A stretch of 64,000 nt of DNA from Streptomyces sp. NRRL S-31. Its GTDB lineage: Bacteria > Actinomycetota > Actinomycetes > Streptomycetales > Streptomycetaceae. The notes under the pieces are model-generated. The model did not search any database. It was given only the letters and a program-made list of their open reading frames with translations, and was not told where the DNA came from. Position 1 is the first letter of the stretch. Every line of letters starts with the position of its first letter. Below are positions 47,156 to 55,229 of the stretch, piece after piece. Location of the stretch: assembly GCF_000718775.1 (NCBI RefSeq), contig NZ_JOCB01000027.1:1-64000 (forward strand), read 5' to 3'. The position numbers and the translations under genes were made by a program.

Positions 47156-47169
47156 GTGGTCTAGTCCAC
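47156..47169. promoter_or_regulatory. Orphan dre (DasR) operator
   Basis: GTGGTCTAGTCCAC is a strong DasR-responsive element in the 323-base gap between the TetR and PdtaS-type kinase genes. It is 230 bases before the kinase start, and no other gene is obvious on either strand of the gap. Confidence 0.8.
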
Positions 47170-47398
47170 AATCGACAGAACAAGCCTCCGTCTTCCCCGC
47201 ACAGGAAGGCGGATCGAGGATCCGGCGCTCTCTGCCCTGACTGCCCCGGCTCCTCGGCCTTCGGCCGACCGGGACCGCACACCCCACGGCCGTTGATGCT
47301 CCGGGCTGCGGTGCCGGCAGGGTTGAGGGTCCCTTCCAGGCGCCGCGGCCCGCGGGTGTTTTTCCGGCCATCCCAAGGCCCCGGGTACGCTCGCAGAC

Positions 47399-48874
47399 GT
47401 GCCCTCCATGAACGAACTCGTACGCCAGCACACCGCCCTCGACGACTCCGACCTCGAGTGGCTCCACCTGCTGGTCTCGGAGTGGCAGCTGCTCTCCGAC
47501 CTCTCCTTCGCCGACCTGGTGCTGTGGGTTCCCACCCGGGACGGCACCCGGTACGTCTCGGTCGCCCAGATGCGCCCCAACACCGGCCCCACCTCCTATC
47601 AGGACGACATGGTCGGCCACCTGGTGCCGCGCGGCCGGCGGCCCATGCTGGACGCGGCGCTGGACGAGGGCCGGATCGTGCGCGAGGGCGATCCGGAGTG
47701 GCGCGAAGAGGTTCCCGTACGGGTCGAGTCCATCCCCGTACGGCGGGAGGGCCGCGTCCTCGGTGTGATCGCCCGGAACACCAACCTGCTCACCGTCCGC
47801 ACCCCGAGCCGCCTGGAGCTGACCTACCTCCAGAGCGCCTCCGACCTCGCGCAGATGATCGCGGCCGGCTCCTTCCCGTTCCCCGGTCAGCAGGTCGACA
47901 TGGACGCCTCCCCGCGGGTCGGCGACGGTCTGATCCGGCTGGACGCGGACGGCACCGTCCAGTACGCCTCGCCGAACGCCCTGTCCGCCTACCACCGGCT
48001 CGGCCTCGCGGCCGACCTGGTCGGCCACCACCTCGGGCACACCACCGCCGAACTCGCCCCGACCCGGGGCCCGGTGGACGAGGCCCTGGCCAAGGTGGCC
48101 AGCGGCTGGGCGCCGCGCGAGTTCGAGATCGAGGCGAACGACGGCGTCATCCAGTTCCGGGCCATCCCCCTCAAACCCAAGGGGACGCGCATCGGTTCGC
48201 TGGTGCTGCTCCGGGACGTCACCGAACTGCGTCGCCGCGAACGCGAATTGATCACCAAGGACGCCACCATCCGGGAGATCCACCACCGGGTGAAGAACAA
48301 CCTCCAGACGGTCGCCGCCCTGCTCAGGCTCCAGGCCCGGCGCATCGAGTCCGAGCGCGGCCGGGAGGCGCTGGAGGAGGCCGTCCGCCGGGTCGGCTCG
48401 ATCGCCATCGTGCATGAGACGCTGTCTCAGAACCTGGACGAGCGAGTGGAGTTCGACGACATCGCCGACCGCGTGCTGGCCATGGTCGCCGAGATCTCGC
48501 CGGGCAAGGTGACCGGCCGGCGCACCGGACGGTTCGGGATACTCGACGCCGAGGTCGCCACGCCGCTGTCCATGGTCCTCACCGAGGTCCTCCAGAACGC
48601 CCTGGAGCACGGCTTCCGCGAGGGTGACACCGGCACGGTCGAGGTCTCCGCGGTGCGCGGGGGCACCACCAAGGAGGCCCGGCTGCTGGTCACCGTCCAG
48701 GACGACGGCGTCGGCCTGCCCGAGGGCTTCGACCCGCACCGCTCGGGCAACCTCGGCCTCCAGATCGTACGGACGCTGGTGGAGGGCGAATTGGGTGGCT
48801 CGTTCGACATGGTGCCGGCGTCGGAGCGGGGGACCCGGGTGATCCTCGACATCCCGGTGCGGACGCAGAAGTGA
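47399..48874 (+). CDS. PdtaS-type sensor histidine kinase (GAF-PAS-HisKA_2-HATPase)
   Basis: A 491-residue soluble kinase with no membrane segment. N-terminal GAF-like domain (about 20 to 165), PAS-like domain (about 180 to 280, GLIRLDADGTVQYASPNALS), then HisKA_2 with phospho-acceptor His296 in EIHHRVKNNLQ, and an HATPase domain with VLQNALEHGF and NLGLQIVRTL. This is the architecture of mycobacterial PdtaS, whose partner is an ANTAR RNA-binding response regulator; no such gene is adjacent. TACGCT seven bases before GTG 47399 suggests leaderless translation; ATG 47408 is the alternative. Confidence 0.92.
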   Translation: MPSMNELVRQHTALDDSDLEWLHLLVSEWQLLSDLSFADLVLWVPTRDGTRYVSVAQMRPNTGPTSYQDDMVGHLVPRGRRPMLDAALDEGRIVREGDPEWREEVPVRVESIPVRREGRVLGVIARNTNLLTVRTPSRLELTYLQSASDLAQMIAAGSFPFPGQQVDMDASPRVGDGLIRLDADGTVQYASPNALSAYHRLGLAADLVGHHLGHTTAELAPTRGPVDEALAKVASGWAPREFEIEANDGVIQFRAIPLKPKGTRIGSLVLLRDVTELRRRERELITKDATIREIHHRVKNNLQTVAALLRLQARRIESERGREALEEAVRRVGSIAIVHETLSQNLDERVEFDDIADRVLAMVAEISPGKVTGRRTGRFGILDAEVATPLSMVLTEVLQNALEHGFREGDTGTVEVSAVRGGTTKEARLLVTVQDDGVGLPEGFDPHRSGNLGLQIVRTLVEGELGGSFDMVPASERGTRVILDIPVRTQK

Positions 48875-48931
48875 GCTGACAGGTCCGTGGCGCCGGGTCG
48901 TGCGGCGCGGCGCGGAGCGGGCACAGCAAAA

Positions 48932-48959
48932 AGCCCCGGACCGTGGTCGGTCCGAGGCT
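48932..48959 (-). terminator. Intrinsic terminator downstream of wblE
   Basis: On the minus strand, an 11-bp stem (AGCCTCGGACC with one mismatch) is followed by TTTTT. It lies 130 bases beyond the wblE stop. Confidence 0.8.
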
Positions 48960-49087
48960 GATGCTCGTTGCTGCTCTGCTTGTATCGCTAAGCGCATCGG
49001 GGGAACTGCGCGCTGCGGCTCGGGGGCGGGAGATGCGTACGTGCTGTGCGCGCCGCCAAGCTCAGGCTGTCAGCAGGGGTGGGTATG

Positions 49088-49345
49088 TCAGGCGGAGGCC
49101 TGACGAGCCCGGTTGCGGGCGGCGCGGCGCTTCATGGCACGGCGCTCATCCTCGCTGAGACCACCCCAGACGCCGGAGTCCTGACCGGACTCAAGCGCCC
49201 ACTGCAGACACTGCTCGATCACCGGGCAGCGACGGCAGACGGCCTTGGCTTCCTCGATCTGCAGCAGCGCAGGACCGGTGTTGCCGATGGGGAAGAAGAG
49301 CTCGGGGTCTTCCTCGCGGCAAACGGCGTTGTGACGCCAGTCCAT
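49088..49345 (-). CDS. wblE: WhiB-like iron-sulfur regulator WblE
   Basis: An 85-residue Wbl protein. Four Cys ligands of the 4Fe-4S cluster are at 9, 37, 40 and 46 (CRRCPVIEQC), the GVWGG turn is at 58-62, and a basic DNA-binding tail follows (RRAMKRRAARNRARQ). AGGAGAGG precedes ATG 49345. The sequence matches the WhiB1/WblE class, essential or nearly so in actinobacteria and NO-sensitive in Mycobacterium; such proteins often act by binding the principal sigma factor. Confidence 0.95.
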   Translation of the reverse strand: MDWRHNAVCREEDPELFFPIGNTGPALLQIEEAKAVCRRCPVIEQCLQWALESGQDSGVWGGLSEDERRAMKRRAARNRARQASA

Positions 49346-49389
49346 GGCTGCTACCTCTCCTTGGTATTACGTGCAAGTTGCTTGTGAAT

Positions 49390-49403
49390 GTGAACGCTTT
49401 CAC
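49390..49403. promoter_or_regulatory. Inverted repeat in the wblE leader
   Basis: GTGAACGCTTTCAC (GTGAA and TTCAC arms, 4-base centre) lies 45 bases upstream of the wblE start in an AT-richer stretch. The 321-base upstream gap also holds a run of eight T at 49568-49575. No gene is seen there. Confidence 0.4.
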
Positions 49404-49666
49404 GAATCCCTCAACAAGTGAAGGGCCGACCGCCGAGTCTTCCTCGGCGTGGTCCTTGGTTTTGAAGAGGGGTTCCGGTGATCAGTGGAGGCCGGTCTTG
49501 CGGGCCGTCCCGATCGCCACGTAGAGACTCGCAAACCTCAGCGGCGGATACAACCCCTTCCGGAAAGTTTTTTTTGATTCCTCGGTGTCGACTGGGTCAC
49601 AGCCGTACTTCCATGGGGTGGATCCTGGCCTAAACGTTCGAGTGAAAGGACTTTAGCCCGTTCCGC

Positions 49667-50635
49667 TCACACAATCACACGCAGTGCGCGGCGTACGCCT
49701 GTGAACGTCACGCTGGTACGCAGCCCCAGATGGTCTCCGTCCATCTGAAGAGGCAGAGGCGCCTTCGAATGCAAGGTGAACTGGTCCAGGTCGTGCAGGG
49801 AGACCGCGTGCCTGCCCTGGGGGCCGCGCTCGGGGGACGAAGTGAGCAACTGGGTGCCATACCGGGCAACCGCGGCCGTGGACAGACGGCTGAGACCCAG
49901 CACGTCGATGCCGGTATCGAACGAGGCTTTAGGTGACGTGTACATCGGTCGATTACCGAGATACGTCCATGGCGACGTGTTCGAGACTATGGCGACGACA
50001 AGATCCTCGATCGGATCAGCGCCGGGCCGCTCCAAGGAGATCGTGCCGTGCCGGCGGTTCGGCTCGCCCAGGAACTGCCGGACGACCTGACGGACGTAGA
50101 GCGCGTGCGTCGACTTCTTGCCGCGCTCGCGCTGCTGCTCGACCCGGCCCACCACGCCCGCGTCGAAACCGAGCCCGGCGTTGAAGGTGAACCAGCGGGC
50201 CGGCACCGCCTCGTCCTCGGTGCCCGGCGGGCCCGACGTCAGTCCGAGGCCGACGATCCGCTCGGTGCCCTCGCGCAGCGCGTCCAGCAGCGCGCCGGTG
50301 GCCTCGACTGGATCGTTGGGCAGCCCGAGGGCCCGGGCGAAGACGTTCGTGGAGCCACCGGGGACGACCGCAAGACCGGGGAGCCGGTCCGGGTCCGGAC
50401 CGGCGTGCAGCAGGCCGTTGACGACCTCGTTGACCGTGCCGTCGCCGCCGAGCGCCACCACCAGGTCGATGTCGTCGCTCTCCGCCGCCTGCCGGCCGAG
50501 GTCGCGCGCATGGCCGCGGTACTCGGTGGTGACCGCCTCCAGCTTCATCTCGCTCGCCAGGGCGTGGATCAGGACGTCACGCCTGCGTGCGCTTGTGGTG
50601 GTTGCCGCCGGGTTGACCACGAGAAGTGCACGCAT
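49667..50635 (-). CDS. Diacylglycerol kinase family lipid kinase
   Basis: A 322-residue DAGK catalytic-domain protein: LVVNPAATTTSARR at the N-terminus, then the nucleotide-binding LVVALGGDGTVNEVVNGLL and VVPGGSTNVFARALGLP. The C-terminal beta-domain carries FTFNAGLGFDAGVVGRVE. It phosphorylates a lipid such as diacylglycerol or a related substrate at the membrane. ATG 50635 follows TACGCT by seven bases (leaderless type). Substrate specificity cannot be decided. Confidence 0.92.
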   Translation of the reverse strand: MRALLVVNPAATTTSARRRDVLIHALASEMKLEAVTTEYRGHARDLGRQAAESDDIDLVVALGGDGTVNEVVNGLLHAGPDPDRLPGLAVVPGGSTNVFARALGLPNDPVEATGALLDALREGTERIVGLGLTSGPPGTEDEAVPARWFTFNAGLGFDAGVVGRVEQQRERGKKSTHALYVRQVVRQFLGEPNRRHGTISLERPGADPIEDLVVAIVSNTSPWTYLGNRPMYTSPKASFDTGIDVLGLSRLSTAAVARYGTQLLTSSPERGPQGRHAVSLHDLDQFTLHSKAPLPLQMDGDHLGLRTSVTFTGVRRALRVIV

Positions 50636-50791
50636 GCATGGCAGCGTACCTACTGGGGGGTACCCGGCCCAGACCGAGGTAGGGATCCGGTAAGAGGCGG
50701 AGGCGTGAGTATGGACACGTACGCGCGGGGACTCGCGCCGCGTCCGCCCGCCGGGGAACGCCCCGTCCCGCGTGGACGGAGGGCGGCCGTG

Positions 50792-50841
50792 CCCCGCCCG
50801 CGCGGAACGCAGAGCGTCCGCGCCGCTCCGCGCGGGCGGGG
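50792..50841. repeat. Long GC inverted repeat in intergenic region
   Basis: CCCCGCCCGCGCGGA (50792-50806) pairs perfectly with 50827-50841 across a 20-base loop. The 341-base gap is otherwise without a convincing gene. Confidence 0.7.
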
Positions 50842-50976
50842 GACGTCCGCGCCCGCGCGCGGCCGTGCCCGGCGGCATCGCGCTCACGCCGGAGGCGGCG
50901 CGCTCAGGCCGGCGGCGGCGCACGGGGGACGCGGCCCCGCGCCCTCCCGAGGCGCTCGCCCCGCTACCCTTCCGGT

Positions 50977-51411
50977 GTGAGCAGTGAGCAGAACCCCGTC
51001 CAGGACACCACCGGACCCCGGCCCCGTCGGCTGACCTACGCCGCCGTGCTGGCCGCGCTGGAGGGTGTCGCCCTGGTGGTCGGCGGCCTGTGGGTGTTCG
51101 TCCTCGGACTCACCGGCGACCCGGACGGCCGGCAGCAGGCCGTGACCCTCGGGATCACGCTGGCCGTCCTCGCCCTGCTGCCGCTGCTCGCCGCGCGCGG
51201 GCTGATGCTGCGGCGCGGCTGGAGCCGGGGCCCCGGGGTGATCACCCAGCTCATGGCGCTTCCGGTGGCCTACAACCTGCTCCGGTCCGACGGCGTGGCC
51301 ATCCCCGTCGGCATCGTCATCGCGGTGGTCGCCGGGTCGGCGCTGGTATTCCTCGTCAACGGCGAGACGACCCGGGCCCTCGGGATCAAGGGGCCGGGCC
51401 GGGCCGAGTAG
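50977..51411 (+). CDS. Small integral membrane protein, function unknown
   Basis: A 144-residue protein with four transmembrane helices (residues about 20-45, 55-75, 82-100 and 107-125), for example AVTLGITLAVLALLPLLAARGL. GTG 50977 follows TACCCT by six bases (leaderless type). The N-terminus (SSEQNPVQDTTGPRPRRL) is cytoplasmic by the positive-inside rule. No family assigned. Confidence 0.82.
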   Translation: MSSEQNPVQDTTGPRPRRLTYAAVLAALEGVALVVGGLWVFVLGLTGDPDGRQQAVTLGITLAVLALLPLLAARGLMLRRGWSRGPGVITQLMALPVAYNLLRSDGVAIPVGIVIAVVAGSALVFLVNGETTRALGIKGPGRAE

Positions 51412-51444
51412 CCCGGCGCGGGACACGGCTCACCGAGCCGGCGC

Positions 51445-52614
51445 TCACTCCTCCACGAGGAGCTTCTCCCGCAGCTGGGCCAGGGTGCGGGCCAGCAGCC
51501 GGGAGACGTGCATCTGCGAGATGCCGACCTCCTGCGCGATCTGCGACTGGGTCATGTTGCCGAAGAAGCGCAGCAGCAGGATCCGCTTCTCCCGCGGCGG
51601 CAGGTCCTCCAGCAGCGGCTTGAGGGACTCGCGGTACTCCACGCCCTCCAGCGCCTCGTCCTCGGCGCCCAGGGTGTCGGCGACCGCCGGCGACTCGTCG
51701 TCCGTGTCGGGGACGTCCAGCGACAGCGTGGAGTACGCGTTCGCGGACTCCAGGCCCTCCAGGACCTCCTCCTCGGAGATGGCCAGCTTCTCGGCCAGCT
51801 CGTGCACGGTCGGGGACCGGCCGTGCAGCTGGGACAGCTCGGCCGTCGCCGTCGTCAGCGCGAGCCGCAGCTCCTGGAGCCGGCGCGGCACCCGCACCGC
51901 CCAGCCCTTGTCCCGGAAGTGCCGCTTGATCTCGCCGACGACGGTCGGGGTGGCGTACGTGGAGAACTCCACGCCGCGCTCGGGGTCGAACCGGTCGACG
52001 GACTTGATCAGGCCGATCGTGGCGACCTGGGTGAGGTCGTCCAGCGGCTCGCCGCGGTTGCGGAACCGGCGCGCGAGGTGCTCCACGAGCGGCAGGTGCA
52101 TACGGACGAGCTGGTTGCGCAGCTCCGCGTACTCCGGGCTGCCCGCGCTCAGCGCGCGCAGCTCGACGAACATCGCCCGGGCCCCGCTGCGGTCCTGGGC
52201 GTCGTGCTGCACCCCCCGCACGGCCTCCGGGTCCAGCGCGCCGTCCTCGGCGTACCGCTCGTGCTCGCTCATCGTCCCGCCCGTAGCCCTTCCCCGAGCC
52301 CTCGCCCCCGTGCGGACGGCGGATCCGGCGCCGTCGCGCGTCTCCGGTGGCGTGCCCTGTCCGGCGTCGTCACCGTCGACCCGCGCGGAGTCGTCCTCCG
52401 GGTGCGGTCTGGCCTGCTCGGGGATGCCGTCGATGCCGTCCGCCATGCGCCGGGAGCCGTCCCGGGGACCTGCCCCGGTGGTCTCGACGCCTGCCCCGGT
52501 CCCGGCCGTGCCCGACCGGGGGGACCCGCCCGGCCAGGGAGGGTTCCCGTCCCCGGTCGGCAGCTCCCGTGTGCCGCGCTCTTCGTCCCGCACCGGCCCG
52601 TCCCCGTTCCTCAC
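51445..52614 (-). CDS. sigH: Stress-response sigma factor SigH (SigB/SigF group) with N-terminal extension
   Basis: Group 3 sigma factor with region 2 (DLTQVATIGLIKSVDRFD), region 3 and region 4 (SQIAQEVGISQMHVSRLLARTL). GTG 52614 overlaps the prsH stop (GTGA) and gives 389 residues, with a disordered Pro/Gly/Asp-rich extension of about 115. Internal ATG 52272 (MSEHERYAEDG) gives the 275-residue canonical length, and ATG 52446 is intermediate. S. coelicolor SigH is known to exist in several sizes, matching this layout. It responds to osmotic and developmental stress. Confidence 0.92.
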   Translation of the reverse strand: MRNGDGPVRDEERGTRELPTGDGNPPWPGGSPRSGTAGTGAGVETTGAGPRDGSRRMADGIDGIPEQARPHPEDDSARVDGDDAGQGTPPETRDGAGSAVRTGARARGRATGGTMSEHERYAEDGALDPEAVRGVQHDAQDRSGARAMFVELRALSAGSPEYAELRNQLVRMHLPLVEHLARRFRNRGEPLDDLTQVATIGLIKSVDRFDPERGVEFSTYATPTVVGEIKRHFRDKGWAVRVPRRLQELRLALTTATAELSQLHGRSPTVHELAEKLAISEEEVLEGLESANAYSTLSLDVPDTDDESPAVADTLGAEDEALEGVEYRESLKPLLEDLPPREKRILLLRFFGNMTQSQIAQEVGISQMHVSRLLARTLAQLREKLLVEE

Positions 52615-53027
52615 GCCGGCCCGGGGCCGGCGCCGCGCTGTTTGTAGAGGCTGATCGACACCGTCTTGTCCTCGTCCACGGCGGACGAGACCTTGCCCGC
52701 GAGGGCCGACAGCACGGTCCAGGCGAAGGTGTCCCGTGACGGCGCATGGCCGTCCGTCGTCGGCGCCGACACGGTGACTTCCAGCGAGTCGTCGACGAGG
52801 CGGAAGACACAACTGAGCACCGAGCCGGGCACCGCCTGCTGGAGCAGGATCGCGCAGGCCTCGTCCACGGCGATGCGCAGGTCCTCGATCTCGTCCAGGG
52901 TGAAGTCCAAGCGGGCCGCAAGACCGGCCGTGGCCGTCCGCAGCACCGACAGGTAGGCACCCGCAGCCGGCAGCCTGACTTCCACGAAGTCCTGGTTCGC
53001 CGTGGGCTCGCCTGCGATCTGGGACAC
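52611..53027 (-). CDS. prsH: Anti-sigma factor PrsH (RsbW-like, also called UshX)
   Basis: A 138-residue HATPase-type anti-sigma kinase. The ATP-binding N-box is DEIEDLRIAVDEACAILLQQ, followed by FRLVDDSLEVTVSAP and SALAGKVSSAVDEDKTVSISL. It binds and inhibits SigH. GTG 53027 is preferred because GGAGG lies at a good distance; ATG 53039 has no site. Coupled to sigH by GTGA. Confidence 0.9.
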   Translation of the reverse strand: MSQIAGEPTANQDFVEVRLPAAGAYLSVLRTATAGLAARLDFTLDEIEDLRIAVDEACAILLQQAVPGSVLSCVFRLVDDSLEVTVSAPTTDGHAPSRDTFAWTVLSALAGKVSSAVDEDKTVSISLYKQRGAGPGPA

Positions 53028-53236
53028 CCTCACCTCCATGGTGGTACAAGCTTTAGGGGGCCGAGGGTCGCCCCCCGGGGTAACGCGTACGTGGTTCAAG
53101 CGGTGACGCTATCGCGCTCCGAACGTTCCTGTCCCGGGACCCCAACCCCCTGGCGTCACTCACAGTAAAGCTGTGGATACGCTCCGTGTCTAGGGGGTTT
53201 GCGGGCCCAAATGGGAAGAGCGCGCGCCGGGTTGAC

Positions 53237-53262
53237 GTACCCAGACGTCAGACGCCCGAATC
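53237..53262 (-). promoter_or_regulatory. SigB/SigH-type promoter upstream of prsH-sigH
   Basis: On the minus strand GATT (53262-53259), 16 bases and GGGTAC (53242-53237) match the stress-sigma consensus GNTT-N14-16-GGGTAY, predicting autoregulation of the operon. Confidence 0.65.
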
Positions 53263-53323
53263 GTCGTGCGGCAGCCGCCGCAAGCAGTGTCACACGAGAA
53301 CGCCCTAAGGCAAGACTCCCCGC

Positions 53324-53584
53324 TCAGACGAGCACGTGATCGACGAAGCACCACCGCCAGTCCTCGCCCGGTTCGAAGGTCCGCATCACGGGGTGACCGG
53401 ACCGCGCGTGGTGCTCCGTCGCGTGCCGTCCCGGCGAGGAGTCGCAGCAGCCGACATGGCCGCAGGTGAGGCACAGCCGCAGCTGGACAGGGTGCGTGCC
53501 GTCCCGCAGGCACTCCGGACAGGTCTTGTCCAGTGGCTCCGGTTCGGGGTGCGGCAGCGCGTCGGCGTGCGTGCACTGTTTCAT
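53324..53584 (-). CDS. UBP-type zinc-finger protein
   Basis: An 86-residue protein made of one UBP zinc finger: CPECLRDG, LRLCLTCGHVGCCDSSPGRH, ATEHHARSGHPVM. It has eight or so conserved Cys/His ligands. Stand-alone bacterial UBP fingers have no established role, as bacteria lack ubiquitin. ATG 53584 follows TAACCT by seven bases. It is upstream of prsH-sigH in the same direction but 296 bases away; it may correspond to the ushY gene of the S. coelicolor sigH locus. Confidence 0.9.
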   Translation of the reverse strand: MKQCTHADALPHPEPEPLDKTCPECLRDGTHPVQLRLCLTCGHVGCCDSSPGRHATEHHARSGHPVMRTFEPGEDWRWCFVDHVLV

Positions 53585-53645
53585 GATTGCCAGGTTACGA
53601 CGGGTGTGCGGGTGGCCGCGCGAATGACGAGGGTGGGCGAAGACC

Positions 53646-55229
53646 ATGGATGTGATGCCGCTGCTGTTGCTGGTGGCGGGCAGTGCGGCGGTGGCCGCGG
53701 CGGCGCGGCGTACCCCGGCGCCGGCGCCGCTGCTGCTGGTCGCCGTCGGCCTGGCGGTCTCCTACATCCCCGGCGTGCCGTCGTACACCCTCGACCCGCA
53801 CATCGTCCTGCCGCTGCTGCTGCCACCGCTGCTGTACACCTCGGCGAGCGACAGCTCCTACCTCGACCTGCGGGCGCAGCTGCGGCCGGTCGCGCTGCTC
53901 TCGGTGGGCTACGTGCTCTTCGCGACCCTCGCCGTCGGCTGGGCCGCCTACCTGATCGTGCCCGGGCTGCCGCTGACCGCCGCGCTGGTGCTGGGCGCGG
54001 TGGTGGCACCGCCGGACGCGGTGGCCGCCACGGCGGTCGCGCGCCGGGTCGGCCTGCCCGCCCGGATCACCACCGTCCTCCAGGGCGAGTCGCTGCTGAA
54101 CGACGCCACGGCGATCACCGCCTACAAGGTGGCGCTCGGCGCCGCCGTCGGCGAGGGGGCCACCTGGGGAGGCGGGATCGGCGAGTTCGCGCTCGCCGCG
54201 GTCGGCGGTGTCGGCATCGGTCTCGTCCTGATGGCGCCCCTGCACTGGCTGCGCACGCACCTGACCGAGCCCCTCCTGCAGAACACGCTCTCGCTGCTGA
54301 TCCCGTTCGTCGCCTACGGGGTCGCCGAGCAGGCACACGCCTCCGGGGTGCTCGCCGTCGTGGTCGTCGCCCTCTATCTGGGCCACCGCGCGTGGGAGGT
54401 CGACTTCGCCACCCGGCTCCAGGAGGAGGCGGTGTGGAAGATGGTCGCCTTCGTCCTGGAGTCCGCCGTGTTCGCCCTGATCGGCCTCCAGCTGCCGATC
54501 GTCCTCAAGCGGCTCGGCGAGTACGAGGGCACCGCCGCCGTCTGGTACGCGGTCGCCGTCTTCCTGGTCGTCGTGGTGGCCCGGTTCGTCTGGGTATACC
54601 CGGCCACCTTCCTGCCCCGGCTGCTGTCGGCGCGCATCAGGGAGCGCGAGAAGAACCCCACCTGGCGGGGCGCCATGGTCACCTCCTGGGCCGGCATGCG
54701 CGGGGTCGTCTCCCTGGCCATCGCCTTCTCCATCCCGTCGACGATGGCCGACGGCCCCCGCAACCTGATCCTCTTCCTGACCTTCACCACCGTCATCGCC
54801 ACGCTCGTCGTCCAGGGCGTCACGCTGCCCCCTCTGATCCGGCTGCTGAGGTTCCCCGGCCGTGACCGGCAGGCCGAGACGCTCGCCGAGGCCAACGCCC
54901 AGGCGCAGGCCTCGCGGGCCGCCGAGGCCCGGCTCCACGAACTCCTCGCCGACGAGCGCAACGCCCTGCCGCCGCCGCTCGTGGACCGGCTGCGCAACGT
55001 CCTGGAACGCCGCCGCAACGCCGTCTGGGAGCGGCTGGGCCAGGTCAACCCGGTCACCGGCGAGTCCGTGGACGACACCTACCGCCGGCTGTCCCGCGAG
55101 ATGATCAGTGCCGAACGGGAGGTGTTCGTCAGGCTCCGCGACCTGCGCTACATCGACGACGAGATGCTGCGCGCCCTGCTCAGACGCCTGGACCTGGAGG
55201 AGGCGGCGGCCTACCGGGAGGCCGGCTAG
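53646..55229 (+). CDS. Na+/H+ antiporter (CPA1 family)
   Basis: A 527-residue cation/proton antiporter with about 11-12 helices to residue 400. Ion-site motifs: GAVVAPPDAVAATAVARR and LQGESLLNDATAITAYKVA. A cytoplasmic helical tail of about 120 residues (ANAQAQASRAAEARLHELLA) follows. The stop codon overlaps that of the convergent neighbour within one CTAG. Proximity to the SigH osmotic-stress genes is suggestive only. Confidence 0.93.
   Translation: MDVMPLLLLVAGSAAVAAAARRTPAPAPLLLVAVGLAVSYIPGVPSYTLDPHIVLPLLLPPLLYTSASDSSYLDLRAQLRPVALLSVGYVLFATLAVGWAAYLIVPGLPLTAALVLGAVVAPPDAVAATAVARRVGLPARITTVLQGESLLNDATAITAYKVALGAAVGEGATWGGGIGEFALAAVGGVGIGLVLMAPLHWLRTHLTEPLLQNTLSLLIPFVAYGVAEQAHASGVLAVVVVALYLGHRAWEVDFATRLQEEAVWKMVAFVLESAVFALIGLQLPIVLKRLGEYEGTAAVWYAVAVFLVVVVARFVWVYPATFLPRLLSARIREREKNPTWRGAMVTSWAGMRGVVSLAIAFSIPSTMADGPRNLILFLTFTTVIATLVVQGVTLPPLIRLLRFPGRDRQAETLAEANAQAQASRAAEARLHELLADERNALPPPLVDRLRNVLERRRNAVWERLGQVNPVTGESVDDTYRRLSREMISAEREVFVRLRDLRYIDDEMLRALLRRLDLEEAAAYREAG

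Noticed and set aside
49552..49581. SigR-like GGAAT...GTT ahead of wblE on the minus strand
   Set aside because: The spacer is 22 bases, too long.
50711..50980. 89-codon Arg/Pro/Gly-rich frame with GGAGG upstream and GTGA overlap to the next gene
   Set aside because: Third-position GC is clearly below that of true genes here, the composition is low-complexity, and the next gene has its own leaderless-type promoter. It also spans a long inverted repeat.
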